The notes below the pieces were generated by a model. That model ran no database searches, was not told where the DNA came from, and worked only from the letters and a program-made list of their open reading frames with translations. DNA of 64,000 nt from Hallerella sp963652365. GTDB lineage: Bacteria; Fibrobacterota; Fibrobacteria; Fibrobacterales; Fibrobacteraceae. Made by a program: the position numbers and the translations under genes. Positions within the stretch are counted from its first letter, which is position 1. Every line of letters starts with the position of its first letter. Positions 31,039 through 40,785 of this stretch are shown piece after piece. Where the stretch lies: positions 11,637 through 75,636 of the forward strand of contig CAVJTH010000010.1 of assembly GCA_963652365.1 (NCBI GenBank). Direction: 5' to 3'.

Positions 31039-32667
31039 ATGGAAACGTTGGATACCTTGTCCCAGGTCGTTCCGAATGCGGCGGATACGCTTGCGAATGC
31101 AGCTCTTTCCGTGGGGACTGTCGCCGCCGATTCGGTGGCGAACCTTGCCGATGCGTCTGGCTGGGTCTTCCAGCATGGGACGTTCTGGTCGCTTGTTCCT
31201 CCGGTCGTGGCGATTGCGCTCGCCTTGATTACGAAAGAAGTCTATTCGTCGCTTTTTGTCGGTGTCCTGATCGGTGGGCTGTTTATCAGCCAGGGAAGCT
31301 TTTCCGTGTTCCTGGACGCGACATTCAAGGACGGTCTTGTCGCGAAGGTGGCGGATCCGTGGAATGTCGGCATCCTTTTCTTCCTGGTCATTCTGGGGAC
31401 GATGGTGACGCTGATGAATCGCGCGGGAGGTTCGGCGGCCTTTGGAAACTGGGCGCGGCGGCACATCAAGTCGAAAGTCGGCGCCCAGGTGGCGACGATA
31501 TGCCTAGGCATCTTGATCTTTATCGACGACTATTTCAACTGTCTGACCGTGGGAAGCGTGATGCGCCCGGTAACGGACAGGTTCAAGGTGAGTCGCGAAA
31601 AGCTCGCCTACCTGATCGATTCGACCGCGGCTCCTGTCTGCATCATCGCTCCGATCAGTTCGTGGGCTGCCGCCGTTTCGGGATTCGTCGAAGGCGAAGA
31701 CGGACTGGGGCTTTTTATCAAGGCGATTCCGTTTAATTTCTATGCGCTCTTCACGATACTTGCCCTCTTTGTCATCGCAATAGGAAAGGTGAACTTTGGT
31801 CCGATGAAAAAATACGAGGCGGCAAGCGAAGTGGTGGATGAAAAGCTCGACGAGATGAATGTCCCGGACGGCAAGGGAAACATCCTCGATCTGGTCGTTC
31901 CCATTGTACTTCTGATTGTCTTTTGCACGATCGGCATGATCTATACGGGAGGATTCTTTGCTTCCGGGGAAAACGCCAAGGGCTTTGTCGATGCCTTTGC
32001 GAGCAGCGATGCATCGATTGGTCTTGTCCTCGGATCTTTTGCCGCATGGATCTTGACGCTTATCTTCTATCTGTCCCGTCGGGTTCTCGGATTCAACAAG
32101 TGCATGGCCTGCGTTCCCGACGGATTCAAGGCGATGGTCCCGGCGATTCTCATCCTCTGCCTGGCGTGGACGCTGAAAGGCGTGACGGATACGCTCGGAG
32201 CGAAGGAGTTTGTTGCCGGCATCGTGAGCGGGGGAGCTGCCGGCGTGATGAACCTGATGCCCGCTGTCATTTTTGTCATTGCCGCTCTTCTCGCGTTTGC
32301 GACGGGAACTTCCTGGGGAACGTTCGGCATCCTGATTCCGATCGTTGTCGCCGCCTTTGGCGGAATCGATTACAGTCTGATGATCATTTCCATTTCCGCG
32401 TGCATGGCCGGCGCGGTTTGCGGAGACCACTGTTCGCCGATTTCGGATACGACCATCATGGCGAGTGCAGGTGCGGGTTGCAATCACGTGAACCATGTCA
32501 ACACGCAGTTCCCCTATGTATTCTTTGTCGCGGGAGTTTCTTTCGTGACATATATTGTCGCGGGATTCGTGCGCAGCGCGGGTGTTTCCCTGCTTGTCGG
32601 CGGAGCGCTGATCGTTCTCGGTCTTTTGGTCTTGAAGGCGATGAATCGTCCGGCGAAAAAGGCCTAG
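31039..32667 (+). CDS. nhaC: NhaC family Na+/H+ antiporter
   Basis: This 542-residue polytopic protein (about 11-12 hydrophobic segments) matches the NhaC family. It has FLVILGTMVTLMNRAGGSAAFGNWA, IFIDDYFNCLTVGSVMRPVTD, APVCIIAPISSWAAAVSG, and FATGTSWGTFGILIPI, then CGDHCSPISDTTIMASAGAGC. It exchanges Na+ for H+ across the inner membrane. The N-terminal 40 residues are an unusual Ala-rich helix. It is coupled to the 57-residue gene. Confidence 0.92.
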   Translation: METLDTLSQVVPNAADTLANAALSVGTVAADSVANLADASGWVFQHGTFWSLVPPVVAIALALITKEVYSSLFVGVLIGGLFISQGSFSVFLDATFKDGLVAKVADPWNVGILFFLVILGTMVTLMNRAGGSAAFGNWARRHIKSKVGAQVATICLGILIFIDDYFNCLTVGSVMRPVTDRFKVSREKLAYLIDSTAAPVCIIAPISSWAAAVSGFVEGEDGLGLFIKAIPFNFYALFTILALFVIAIGKVNFGPMKKYEAASEVVDEKLDEMNVPDGKGNILDLVVPIVLLIVFCTIGMIYTGGFFASGENAKGFVDAFASSDASIGLVLGSFAAWILTLIFYLSRRVLGFNKCMACVPDGFKAMVPAILILCLAWTLKGVTDTLGAKEFVAGIVSGGAAGVMNLMPAVIFVIAALLAFATGTSWGTFGILIPIVVAAFGGIDYSLMIISISACMAGAVCGDHCSPISDTTIMASAGAGCNHVNHVNTQFPYVFFVAGVSFVTYIVAGFVRSAGVSLLVGGALIVLGLLVLKAMNRPAKKA

Positions 32668-33581
32668 GCTTTTCGACCGAAACGAATCTGGGAGAAGACG
32701 ACGGCTGAAAAGATCAGGATGCAGCCGAAGGCTTCTTTCGGAGAAAGTCGCTCTCCGAGAACGACCCAGCCGGAGAGGACGGCAAATACGGATTCAAGGC
32801 TCATCAGAAGCGAAGCGACGGTGGGCCTTATCCTGTTCTGGGCGATGATCTGCAGCGTGAAGGCGACTCCGCTCGACAGGATTGCAGCATAGAGAAGCGG
32901 GAACCAGGAACTTGCCTGGGAATAGATTCTTAGCGCGTTTTGAATTCCGCCAGTCGAGGCCTGCAGATCGACGAAGAACATGGGAAATGCGGACAGGATT
33001 CCCACGACGAGAAACTGGATGCAGGACAGCCGGATATTATCGACGGTGCCGACAAACTGATCGACGACGAGAATCTGGACGGCAAAGGCGATTGCGCAGA
33101 GAAACGAAACGATGTCGCAGAATTCCAGGGAAAAGTCTTCGCGGATGCAGAGCATGTAAAGCCCGACAAGCGCGACGGCCACGCAGACCCAGGTCTTGAT
33201 CGAGCCTTTCTTTCCGAGAAGGAGGCCTAGAATCGGGACGATGAAAATGTAGCATGTCGTGAGGAAACCGGATTTTCCGGCGGATGTTCCCAAGAAGATT
33301 CCGAGCTGCTGCAGATTGTTTCCAAAAGCGAGAGCCGTTCCGCAAAGAAGGCCCGCTATCCAGAGAGTCTTTTTCTCCGCTGGATTCTTGGGCCGCTTGG
33401 GACTTTTCCCGAACTTGTCGAGAATCTTGAAAAGCCCGAACAGAAAGGCGGCGGCGATAAGGCTTCGAAGGCACGTGAAGACAAATGGGCCTGCGGAGTT
33501 TCCTTCGACCTGGGCGACGAAAGTCGTGCCCCAGATGAAGGCGGCCAGGACCAGTAGAAAACTATAGCCAAGATTTGCCAT
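32664..33581 (-). CDS. DMT superfamily (EamA) transporter
   Basis: This 305-residue protein has ten hydrophobic segments in two EamA repeats. The first starts LLVLAAFIWGTTFVAQVEG and the second includes FLCAIAFAVQILVVDQF and SLMSLESVFAVLSGWVVLGERLSPKEAFGC. Substrate is unknown; family members export metabolites. Its 3' end overlaps nhaC tail to tail by 4 bp. Confidence 0.88.
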   Translation of the reverse strand: MANLGYSFLLVLAAFIWGTTFVAQVEGNSAGPFVFTCLRSLIAAAFLFGLFKILDKFGKSPKRPKNPAEKKTLWIAGLLCGTALAFGNNLQQLGIFLGTSAGKSGFLTTCYIFIVPILGLLLGKKGSIKTWVCVAVALVGLYMLCIREDFSLEFCDIVSFLCAIAFAVQILVVDQFVGTVDNIRLSCIQFLVVGILSAFPMFFVDLQASTGGIQNALRIYSQASSWFPLLYAAILSSGVAFTLQIIAQNRIRPTVASLLMSLESVFAVLSGWVVLGERLSPKEAFGCILIFSAVVFSQIRFGRKA

Positions 33582-33589
33582 GCGCCAAG

Positions 33590-33775
33590 TATAGGAAATT
33601 TGGAACAGGAAACAGGAATCAGTTGAGTGTGGAGTGTGAAGAGTGGAGTGTTGAGTGTGGAGTTCTGCGGACGTCTAGGTTCTTGTGTGGAGCGGAACTT
33701 AGAGATTAGTTGATAGTGGATAGTAAAGAGAAGTCAGGAGTCAGGAAACAGGAAACAGGAATCGCGGATGGCGGC
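33590..33775 (+). repeat. Mosaic intergenic repeat island A
   Basis: This noncoding stretch is built of short, degenerate, re-used units: AACAGGAAACAGGAATCAG, GAGTGTGGAGTGTGAAGAG, a TGCGGACGTCTAGGTTCT core (33666-33683), and TTAGTTGATAGTGGATAG. The same units recur in islands B-E. It lies between the EamA transporter and rnc. Confidence 0.85.
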
Positions 33776-33810
33776 AACTATAAAAATGAATATTTTTATC
33801 TTTTCCCCAT

Positions 33811-34650
33811 ATGAAAAAGAAAGGTCGAAACGTTATCCGTCGGATTTTTCTGTGGTTTCGGAAGAAGTCGGGAAACGATTTGGAAAACAGCCTAGGCTAC
33901 GAATTCAAGAAGCCGGAACTTTTGGCGCACGCCCTGGTGCATCGCTCTTGGCTTTCGGGAAAGGAAATGCCTTACTGGGAAAACAACGAACGCCTGGAAT
34001 TCCTGGGCGATTCCATCTTGAACATGCTGGTGACGGAATATCTGTATAAGACATATCCGCATCTGTCGGAAGGCGATCTTTCCAAGATGAAAAGCGTGGT
34101 CGTTTCGGGAAAGGCGTTGACGAAGATCGCGCGAAGCTGGAACCTGGGGGAATACCTCCGCGTTGGAAAAGGCGAAGCGAGAAACGGCGGAAGAAACAGG
34201 GACAGTCTCCTGGAAGATGCGTTCGAAGCGATTCTCGGAGCGATCTACCTCGACAGCAATCTCAAGCAATGTCGAAAGTTCCTGGAACGGCACATTTTCC
34301 CGAACATCCAGGAAGTCGTTTCCGAGAAGGACTTCATCAACTACAAGAGCGCCTTGCTGGAATACATGCAGGCGCGTTCTCTGCCGCCTCCCGATTACGA
34401 GGTGGTTTCGGAAAGCGGACCGGAGCACTGCAAGAGCTTCGAGATGACGGTCGTGTTCCAAGGCGAGGAATACGGTCGCGGCAAGGGACCTTCCAAGAAG
34501 AAGGCCGAGCAGGAAGCGGCGCAAAAGGCCCTGGAACGATTGAAAGCCGAGGAATCCGCGAAGACGAACGCTGCGCTGGTCGTCGAGAAGCCGGCGAAAA
34601 TTACGAAGAAGACGATTGCCAGGAAGGAAAAGGAGATGACAAGGATATGA
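33811..34650 (+). CDS. rnc: Ribonuclease III
   Basis: This 279-residue enzyme has the signature NERLEFLGDSILN (about residues 61-73), the second acidic cluster LLEDAFEAILGAIY, and a C-terminal dsRNA-binding domain (YKSALLEYMQARSLPPPDYEVV to AEQEAAQKALERL). It processes rRNA and structured mRNAs. A basic C-terminal tail of about 30 residues is extra. The stop overlaps the following lipoprotein start. Confidence 0.96.
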   Translation: MKKKGRNVIRRIFLWFRKKSGNDLENSLGYEFKKPELLAHALVHRSWLSGKEMPYWENNERLEFLGDSILNMLVTEYLYKTYPHLSEGDLSKMKSVVVSGKALTKIARSWNLGEYLRVGKGEARNGGRNRDSLLEDAFEAILGAIYLDSNLKQCRKFLERHIFPNIQEVVSEKDFINYKSALLEYMQARSLPPPDYEVVSESGPEHCKSFEMTVVFQGEEYGRGKGPSKKKAEQEAAQKALERLKAEESAKTNAALVVEKPAKITKKTIARKEKEMTRI

Positions 34651-36449
34651 TGTCTTTCGGAAAATGTCTTTTGCCTTTTGTCGCGCTCTGCGCCATGGCT
34701 CTTTGCGGATGCAAGGAACGCTCGGAAAAGACCGCCAAGGTCTTGGACGCGGAATGTCCTGCATCGTATGCCTATCCGGAAGATGCCGATGGCGAATTCG
34801 ATCCGGTGGCGATCGAAAACGCAGTCCCGTGCGGAAGCATTCGCCTGTGGGGATCCTCGATGCCGAAGTCCTTCAACATGTGGGAGGATTACAACAGCTT
34901 TAGCGCCGGTCTGATGAACCTGATGTTCGAGCCCCTGGTCTCCCTTCATTCGACGGAAGACAGGCCGATCGGCATCCTGGCGGATCGCTGGGAAATTTCC
35001 GCGGACAGCCTGACGTTTACGTTCCATATCGATCCGCGGGCGAAGTGGAGCGACGGCGTGCGCATTACCGCCGAGGATGTCCAGTTCTATTACGACGTCA
35101 TCATGGATCCCAAGAACCTGACACCGATTTTCAAGGTCGGACTTTCGCGGTTCGATCGCCCGAAGGTTCTCGATTCCCTGACTCTTTCCATTTCGGCAAG
35201 AACGGTTCACTGGGCGAATTTCTGGGAAGCCGCCGGTCTGGTCGCGTTCCCGAAACACGTCTGGAACGGCCAGGATTTCAACCAGGTTCGCTACAGGTTC
35301 CCGGTTGTCGAAGGTCCCTACCGGATTACGGATTTTCGGGAAGACCGCTACGTGGAGCTTTCCCGGAACGCGGACTGGTGGGGATTTCACAAGAACTGGA
35401 ACCGCGGAAAATACAACTTCGAAAAAATCCGCTACCGCTTCATGGAAGACAGGACCAAGGCGCTCGAAGCCTTCAAGAAGGGGGACCTGGACGCCTATGC
35501 GGTTTACACGTCTTCCATCTGGATGAAACAGACCGATTTCCCCGCCGTGCAGAAAGGCTGGGCGGTCAAGCAGCGCATCTACAATCGCGAACCGATCGGC
35601 TTCCAGGGAATGGCGATAAACCTTCGCCGGGAAAAGTTCCAGGACGTTCGGGTGCGCAAGGCGCTTTCCTATCTGATGGATCGCAAGCTGATGAACGAAA
35701 AGTACATGTATGACCAGTATTTTCTTTTGAACAGCTATTATCCGGACCTCTGGAAGGATCACGCCAACCCGCTCGCGGAAAACTACCCGTTTGACATGGA
35801 TCGCGCGCGAAGGCTCCTTTCGGATGCGGGCTATGTGCCCGGAAACAAGGGAATGCTCGAAAAGGACGGCGTCCCGCTTGAAATCTCCTTCATCACGGCG
35901 AGCGAGGATTTGCGGCACTTGACGTTTTATCAGGAAGCGCTCCAGAAGGCGGGAATCCGGGTTTCCATCGAGCAGATGTCCCAGAGTACGCTGCGGAAGC
36001 GGCTCGACAACGCGGACTTTGACATGTACTGGATTGCGTGGGGAAGTTCCCGCCTTTCCGATCCGGAAGCCTCGTGGTCTAGCGAAACGGCAAACGATAT
36101 CGGGACGAACAATGTCACGGGCGTTGCGGATCCTGTCGTCGATAGCCTGGTCAAGCTGCAGAAAACGGAATTTGACATGGCGAAGCGAAACGAAATCCTG
36201 CGCGCCCTGGACAAACGCCTTTCGGAAATCGTTCCCTATGTCCTGATGTGGCAGTGTGATTTTCACCGGATTCTTTACTGGAACCGCTTCGGAACTCCCG
36301 CGAACGTCTATACGAAGTTTGGCCGCGAAGACGAAAGCATTCCGGTCTATTGGTGGTTCTCTGCCGAAAAGTCCCGCCAGCTGGACTCCGCGATGAAGTC
36401 GGGAACGGCGTTGTCGCGAGAACGGGAAGAGGTTCGCGATGCGGAATGA
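34647..36449 (+). CDS. Peptide-binding ABC-transporter lipoprotein (SBP family 5)
   Basis: This 600-residue protein has a lipoprotein signal (CLLPFVALCAMALCGC). It then shows the family 5 solute-binding pattern: VSLHSTEDRPIGILADRWEIS, TFTFHIDPRAKWSDGVRITAEDV (typical FxLR-x-KWxDG), and RVRKALSYLMDRKLMNEK. It probably binds oligopeptides, but no permease or ATPase gene adjoins it. Starts at 34647 and 34650 are both possible. Overlap with rnc indicates coupling. Confidence 0.88.
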   Translation: MMSFGKCLLPFVALCAMALCGCKERSEKTAKVLDAECPASYAYPEDADGEFDPVAIENAVPCGSIRLWGSSMPKSFNMWEDYNSFSAGLMNLMFEPLVSLHSTEDRPIGILADRWEISADSLTFTFHIDPRAKWSDGVRITAEDVQFYYDVIMDPKNLTPIFKVGLSRFDRPKVLDSLTLSISARTVHWANFWEAAGLVAFPKHVWNGQDFNQVRYRFPVVEGPYRITDFREDRYVELSRNADWWGFHKNWNRGKYNFEKIRYRFMEDRTKALEAFKKGDLDAYAVYTSSIWMKQTDFPAVQKGWAVKQRIYNREPIGFQGMAINLRREKFQDVRVRKALSYLMDRKLMNEKYMYDQYFLLNSYYPDLWKDHANPLAENYPFDMDRARRLLSDAGYVPGNKGMLEKDGVPLEISFITASEDLRHLTFYQEALQKAGIRVSIEQMSQSTLRKRLDNADFDMYWIAWGSSRLSDPEASWSSETANDIGTNNVTGVADPVVDSLVKLQKTEFDMAKRNEILRALDKRLSEIVPYVLMWQCDFHRILYWNRFGTPANVYTKFGREDESIPVYWWFSAEKSRQLDSAMKSGTALSREREEVRDAE

Positions 36450-37341
36450 ATTTGACATTATCGTCGTCGGGAAAGGTCCGGCGGGAATTTCGGCGGCGCT
36501 TTACGCGCTTCGGGCGAATCTTTCGGTCCTGATCGTCGCGAAAGACGAAGGGGCCTTGGGAAAGGCGCATCGGATCGCGAACTATTACGGCTTTGCGGAA
36601 CCTGTTTCCGGAGCGGAACTCGAAAGGCGCGGCGAAGAACAGGCGAAAAATCTCGGCGCGGAGCTCCTTGCCGGCGAAGTTCTCGACCTGATGCCCAGCG
36701 GAAGTTTCCAGGTCCGCGTTCGAACGGTCGATGATTCGGTCGTCTCCTTTTCGGCGAAGTCGGTGATCGTCGCTGCCGGAGCCGTGCGTTCGAAAGTTTC
36801 CGTCCCGGGGATCGATGCCTTCGAAGGAAAAGGCGTGAGCTATTGCGCAGTCTGTGACGGATTCTTCTATCGCAAGAAGAACGTCGCCGTCCTTGGAAAC
36901 GGCGCCTATGCGCTTTCCGAAGCGGAAGAGCTGTTGCCGCTTGCCGCAAAGGTCCATGTCTGCACGCTCGGCCTGGACCTTGCCGTGAAATTTCCCGATG
37001 CGTTTGCCGTGGAAAGGGAAAAGGTGGTTGCCGTCGAGGGAAATGGACACGTGGAACGGCTGCGCTTTGAAAGCGGCAGGGAAATCGCTGTCGATGGGAT
37101 TTTTGTCGCGATCGGTTCGGCGAGCGCGGCGGATTTGGCGCGCAAGGCCGGAGCCGCCTTGGAATCGAACCGGCTGGTCGTCGATGAAAACCGGATGACG
37201 ACCGTTCCCGGACTCTTTGCCGCCGGAGACTGCCTGGGAGGCGTCTTGCAGGTTGCCGTGGCTGTCGGCGACGGGGCAAAGGCTGGGCTTGGCGCGGTCG
37301 CCTATGTGCGAAAGTTGCGCGAGGAGGGCAGTGCAGGATGA
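36439..37341 (+). CDS. Thioredoxin reductase-like FAD/NAD(P) oxidoreductase
   Basis: This 300-residue protein has the FAD motif IIVVGKGPAGISAAL, the redox pair CAVCDGFF (Cys at about residues 137 and 140), the NAD(P) motif VLGNGAYALSEAEE, and FAAGDCLGG near the end. The family is TrxB-like: it reduces thioredoxin or a similar partner. The FAD-site Gly pattern is normal. It overlaps the previous gene by 11 bp and coaBC by 4 bp. Confidence 0.85.
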   Translation: MRNEFDIIVVGKGPAGISAALYALRANLSVLIVAKDEGALGKAHRIANYYGFAEPVSGAELERRGEEQAKNLGAELLAGEVLDLMPSGSFQVRVRTVDDSVVSFSAKSVIVAAGAVRSKVSVPGIDAFEGKGVSYCAVCDGFFYRKKNVAVLGNGAYALSEAEELLPLAAKVHVCTLGLDLAVKFPDAFAVEREKVVAVEGNGHVERLRFESGREIAVDGIFVAIGSASAADLARKAGAALESNRLVVDENRMTTVPGLFAAGDCLGGVLQVAVAVGDGAKAGLGAVAYVRKLREEGSAG

Positions 37342-38549
37342 TTCTTTCGGGAAAGAAGATTCTCTTGGGGGTGACGGGAAGCATTGCCGCCTACAAGGCC
37401 TGTGAACTTTTGCGCCTGCTTCAAAAGGAAGGCGCGGAAGTTCGGGTCGCGATGTCGCCTGCCGCGACAAGATTTGTCGCTCCGCTTTCGTTCGCGTCGC
37501 TTTCTCGGTGTCCGGTCTATCTCCAGGACGGATCCGAAGAGGCGAGACCTTTTCGGCATATCGATTTTCCCCGTTGGGCGGATCTCTACGTTGTCGCTCC
37601 GGCTTCTGCCGATGCGATTGGAAAGTTTGCGAGCGGCCTTGCGGACGACCCCGTTTCGCTTTGCTTTATGTCGAGCACCTGCGAAAAATGGATTTTCCCG
37701 GCGATGAATTCCGCCATGTATCGATCGTTCGCCGTGCAGCGCAACCTGGAAATCTTGCGCGGATTTTCCGATACGAAAGTCGTTGCGCCTTCGGAGGGCG
37801 AGCTGGCTTGCGGCGAAAAGGGACCTGGCCGCTTTATGGAACCGGCAGAAATTGTCCGGACATTGAAACGCTTTCGCGAAGCGACCGGCAAAGGTCCATT
37901 CCGTTCCGTCCTGATTACCGCGGGCCGCACCGAAGAGGCGATCGATCCCGTTCGCTACATCTCGAACCGGTCGAGCGGAAAGACCGCCGTGGCGCTTGCC
38001 GAGGCGTTTCTTGACGCGGGCTATGACGTTACGCTTGTTCATGGTCCGATGGACGTGGATGCGCCTTTGGGCGTGGAGGGAATCTCCGTGAACAGTGCAC
38101 GGCAAATGTACGATGCCGTTCTTTCCCGCCAATCCTCCTTCGACGCGGTGGTGCACTGTGCCGCTGTCGCCGACTATCGCCCCAGGAACGCGAGCGATAC
38201 AAAGATCAAGGATAGCCGAAGCCAGCTCCTCCTGGAGCTTGAACCGAATCCGAATATCTTGCGCGATACGGTCAAGAACAGGAAGCCAGGACAGGTAATA
38301 GTCGGGTTTGCGCTGGAGACCGACGACGTCAAGCGTCATGGACTCGAAAAGCTCGAAAGGAGCGGAGCCGACATTCTCGTTCTGAATACGCCGGTTCTTT
38401 CGACGGGAGGCTTTGGAAAGGACGCGGTTCCCTTCGCGATACTCGAAAAGGGAAAGCCCGTTCCCGAACTGGAATTTCACTTGAAGTCGGAGCTTGCGAA
38501 AAATGTCGTCGAACGGGTGAACCTTCGGTGGGAGGTTTCCGGTGGCTGA
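37338..38549 (+). CDS. coaBC: Bifunctional phosphopantothenoylcysteine synthetase/decarboxylase
   Basis: This 403-residue fusion has the CoaC flavoprotein half, with GSIAAYKACELLR, VVAPASADAIGKFASG, PAMNSAMY and the flap Cys in ACGEKGPGRF. The CoaB half has TAGRTEEAIDPVRYISNRSSGK and the KIKD segment. It makes 4'-phosphopantetheine from phosphopantothenate and cysteine for CoA and ACP. The start overlaps the TrxB-like gene as ATGA. Confidence 0.96.
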   Translation: MILSGKKILLGVTGSIAAYKACELLRLLQKEGAEVRVAMSPAATRFVAPLSFASLSRCPVYLQDGSEEARPFRHIDFPRWADLYVVAPASADAIGKFASGLADDPVSLCFMSSTCEKWIFPAMNSAMYRSFAVQRNLEILRGFSDTKVVAPSEGELACGEKGPGRFMEPAEIVRTLKRFREATGKGPFRSVLITAGRTEEAIDPVRYISNRSSGKTAVALAEAFLDAGYDVTLVHGPMDVDAPLGVEGISVNSARQMYDAVLSRQSSFDAVVHCAAVADYRPRNASDTKIKDSRSQLLLELEPNPNILRDTVKNRKPGQVIVGFALETDDVKRHGLEKLERSGADILVLNTPVLSTGGFGKDAVPFAILEKGKPVPELEFHLKSELAKNVVERVNLRWEVSGG

Positions 38550-39348
38550 CTTTACGGAATTGGCCAGGTATCTGGCGGAGCAGATCGATATCGGTACGGA
38601 CAAGGTCATTCTGGACGAGCCGTGGGCGTATCGGCCTGTTTCCCGGTCGGCGCCCGCTCTCCGGGAGGATTCTTCTCGACAAGCGAAACCGCTTGCTCCT
38701 GCTCCGTCTTCGGCGTCGAATGCCCCCGCGGCTCGTGCGGCAGGTGCGCGCGTAACTGTCCCGAGCGAAAAAATCGTGATTCCCGAATCGGCAAAGGCCG
38801 CCGTTCCTTCGGCGTTTGAATCGGCGACAGATCTCGAAAGCTTTTACGGGAGTGTCGCGTCCGAGAAAATCTATGCCCGGTCGAACTTCGCGAAAGGCGA
38901 GGGCAACCTCCAACGTCCAAGGCTCCTTCTTGTCATCTACGCACCACTCGAAAAGTATCGGAACGGCTATCTGGATTCCGATGTCGGACAGATGGTCGCG
39001 CGGATGTTCGAAAGTCTCAAGATAGCTTCCGGGCAGATCGGCATCACCTATTTTTGCAAGAAGCCGGTGAACCGGGCTGTCCTTCCCCAGGTGGCGATCC
39101 TTTTCAAGAAAATGCTGGAAAAGGAAGTCGCGCTGGTCAATCCCCAGACTCTCGTGTTTTTCGGGGACAGGCTCTTGAAACAGGCGCTGTCGCAAAATGC
39201 GCGCGCAATCGATTTTGGAGGCGTTCCGCTCGAATTCGCGAAAGTTCCGGCAACGGCTCTCATCGACCCCGAAGAAATGCTGAACGATAGGCAATTGAAG
39301 GTGATTACCTGGAAAACGCATATTCCGAAGTGTGGTTTTTTTGGTTAA
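38542..39348 (+). CDS. Protein resembling the uracil-DNA glycosylase fold (function unknown)
   Basis: This 268-residue protein has a disordered Ala/Pro/Ser linker (about residues 35-75). Its C-terminal half follows the order of family 4 UDGs: a helix, then a SNFAKGEGNLQRPRLLLVIYAP-like strand, then DSDVGQMVARMFESL, ITYFCKKPVNRAVLP, and VALVNPQTLVFFGDRLL. The Fe-S cysteines and the catalytic motif (GEAPG) are not conserved. I infer a degenerate UDG-like fold. GTG start at 38542 with GGGAGG upstream; it overlaps coaBC and precedes dnaB by 22 bp. Confidence 0.55.
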   Translation: MADFTELARYLAEQIDIGTDKVILDEPWAYRPVSRSAPALREDSSRQAKPLAPAPSSASNAPAARAAGARVTVPSEKIVIPESAKAAVPSAFESATDLESFYGSVASEKIYARSNFAKGEGNLQRPRLLLVIYAPLEKYRNGYLDSDVGQMVARMFESLKIASGQIGITYFCKKPVNRAVLPQVAILFKKMLEKEVALVNPQTLVFFGDRLLKQALSQNARAIDFGGVPLEFAKVPATALIDPEEMLNDRQLKVITWKTHIPKCGFFG

Positions 39349-39370
39349 ATTCTAGACAGGATCTTTGTCA

Positions 39371-40780
39371 ATGGCGAGTGAACAGGAAAATTACGAATAC
39401 GCGGGCCGATCGACCCCGCAGGCGGTCGATGCCGAAGTCGCCTTTCTCGGCGGCGTGATCCAGGATACGAACGCCCTTTCGGAAGTCATCTCGCTTCTCG
39501 ACCCCGAGGACTTTTACCAGGAACGTCACCGCATTATCTGGGATGTCCTGCGAAAGCAATCCCAGCTGAACATTCCGATAGGCATCGTGACCTTGTCCGC
39601 CGCGCTCGAAAAGGAGAACAAGCTGGAAACGGTCGGTGGCAGGGATTATCTTCTCCGCTTGATCGAATCCGTGGGAAGCGCTGCCCAGGCGAAAGTCCAT
39701 GCGGAGCTGATTCGCAAGAAATCGACGATGCGCAAGCTGATCGCTTCGGCGACAAGCGCCATCCGCGAAGCGGAAGATCCGGCTTCCGAACCGGACGAGG
39801 TGATTTCGAAAGTGGAAGGCGATATCATGGCGCTCGCCGAAAGGCAGGTGAAGGATTCGCTCCGCCCGGCGAGTGTCGTCGTCGAAGAAGTTCTGAAAGC
39901 GCTCGAAAACCGGAAGGACGGTCTTTCGGGATGCCCGACGGGCTTTACGGACCTTGACCGTCTGACGAACGGCCTGCAACCGTCGGACCTGATCATTCTC
40001 GCGGGACGTCCGGGCATGGGAAAGTCTGCGTTTGCGCTGACGCTCGCGTCGAATTCAAGCTTCAACTATGGAAAGCGCGTCGCCTTCTTCAGCCTGGAAA
40101 TGGGAGCGGAACAGCTGATGCAGCGTATCCTCTGCTCGATGGCGGGAATCGAGCTTTCCAAGTTTCGCGCGAACAAGCTGAACCGCGACGAATATTCGAA
40201 GCTGCCGGGCATCGCAAGCCGCATCATGCAGACGAATACGCTCTACGTCGATGACAATCTGGACCTGGGCATCATGGAACTTCTTTCCAAGTGCCGAAGC
40301 CTCAAGCGAAAGGTCGGCCTCGATCTGGTGATCGTCGATTATCTCCAGCTGATGAAGACGGGTCGCGAAGAGAACCGCGCTGTCGCCGTCGGCGCGATTT
40401 CCCGCGGCCTGAAGATCTTGGCGAAGGACCTGAAAATCCCGGTCATCGCGCTTGCGCAGCTTTCCCGAAAGACCGAGGATCGTGCCGATTCCGCCCGTGG
40501 AGGAAAGACCCGTCCACAGCTTTCGGACTTGCGCGAATCCGGATCGATCGAACAGGATGCGGACATGGTCTGGTTCATCGAGCGTCCGTTCTACCGCAGC
40601 CATGACGAAGCCGACAAGAACAAGGCGCAGCTCCTGGTGGCGAAGCATCGTAACGGATCGACTGCGGACATCGACCTGACCTGGATTCCGCAATACACGC
40701 GATTCGAGAACTACATCGCCGAGGACGAGGGATCGGGAATGGTCGATGCGAACATGGGCTTTGGGGATCTCGAAGGGTAG
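39371..40780 (+). CDS. dnaB: Replicative DNA helicase DnaB
   Basis: This 469-residue hexameric helicase has the N-terminal domain (PQAVDAEVAFLGGVIQD) and the RecA-like core. Walker A is AGRPGMGKSAFA, Walker B is LVIVDYLQLM, and the C-terminal motifs include SDLRESGSIEQDADMVWFIER. It unwinds DNA at the fork. The ATG at 39371 begins the conserved region. Next gene starts 5 bp after the stop. Confidence 0.97.
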   Translation: MASEQENYEYAGRSTPQAVDAEVAFLGGVIQDTNALSEVISLLDPEDFYQERHRIIWDVLRKQSQLNIPIGIVTLSAALEKENKLETVGGRDYLLRLIESVGSAAQAKVHAELIRKKSTMRKLIASATSAIREAEDPASEPDEVISKVEGDIMALAERQVKDSLRPASVVVEEVLKALENRKDGLSGCPTGFTDLDRLTNGLQPSDLIILAGRPGMGKSAFALTLASNSSFNYGKRVAFFSLEMGAEQLMQRILCSMAGIELSKFRANKLNRDEYSKLPGIASRIMQTNTLYVDDNLDLGIMELLSKCRSLKRKVGLDLVIVDYLQLMKTGREENRAVAVGAISRGLKILAKDLKIPVIALAQLSRKTEDRADSARGGKTRPQLSDLRESGSIEQDADMVWFIERPFYRSHDEADKNKAQLLVAKHRNGSTADIDLTWIPQYTRFENYIAEDEGSGMVDANMGFGDLEG

Positions 40781-40785
40781 AACCG

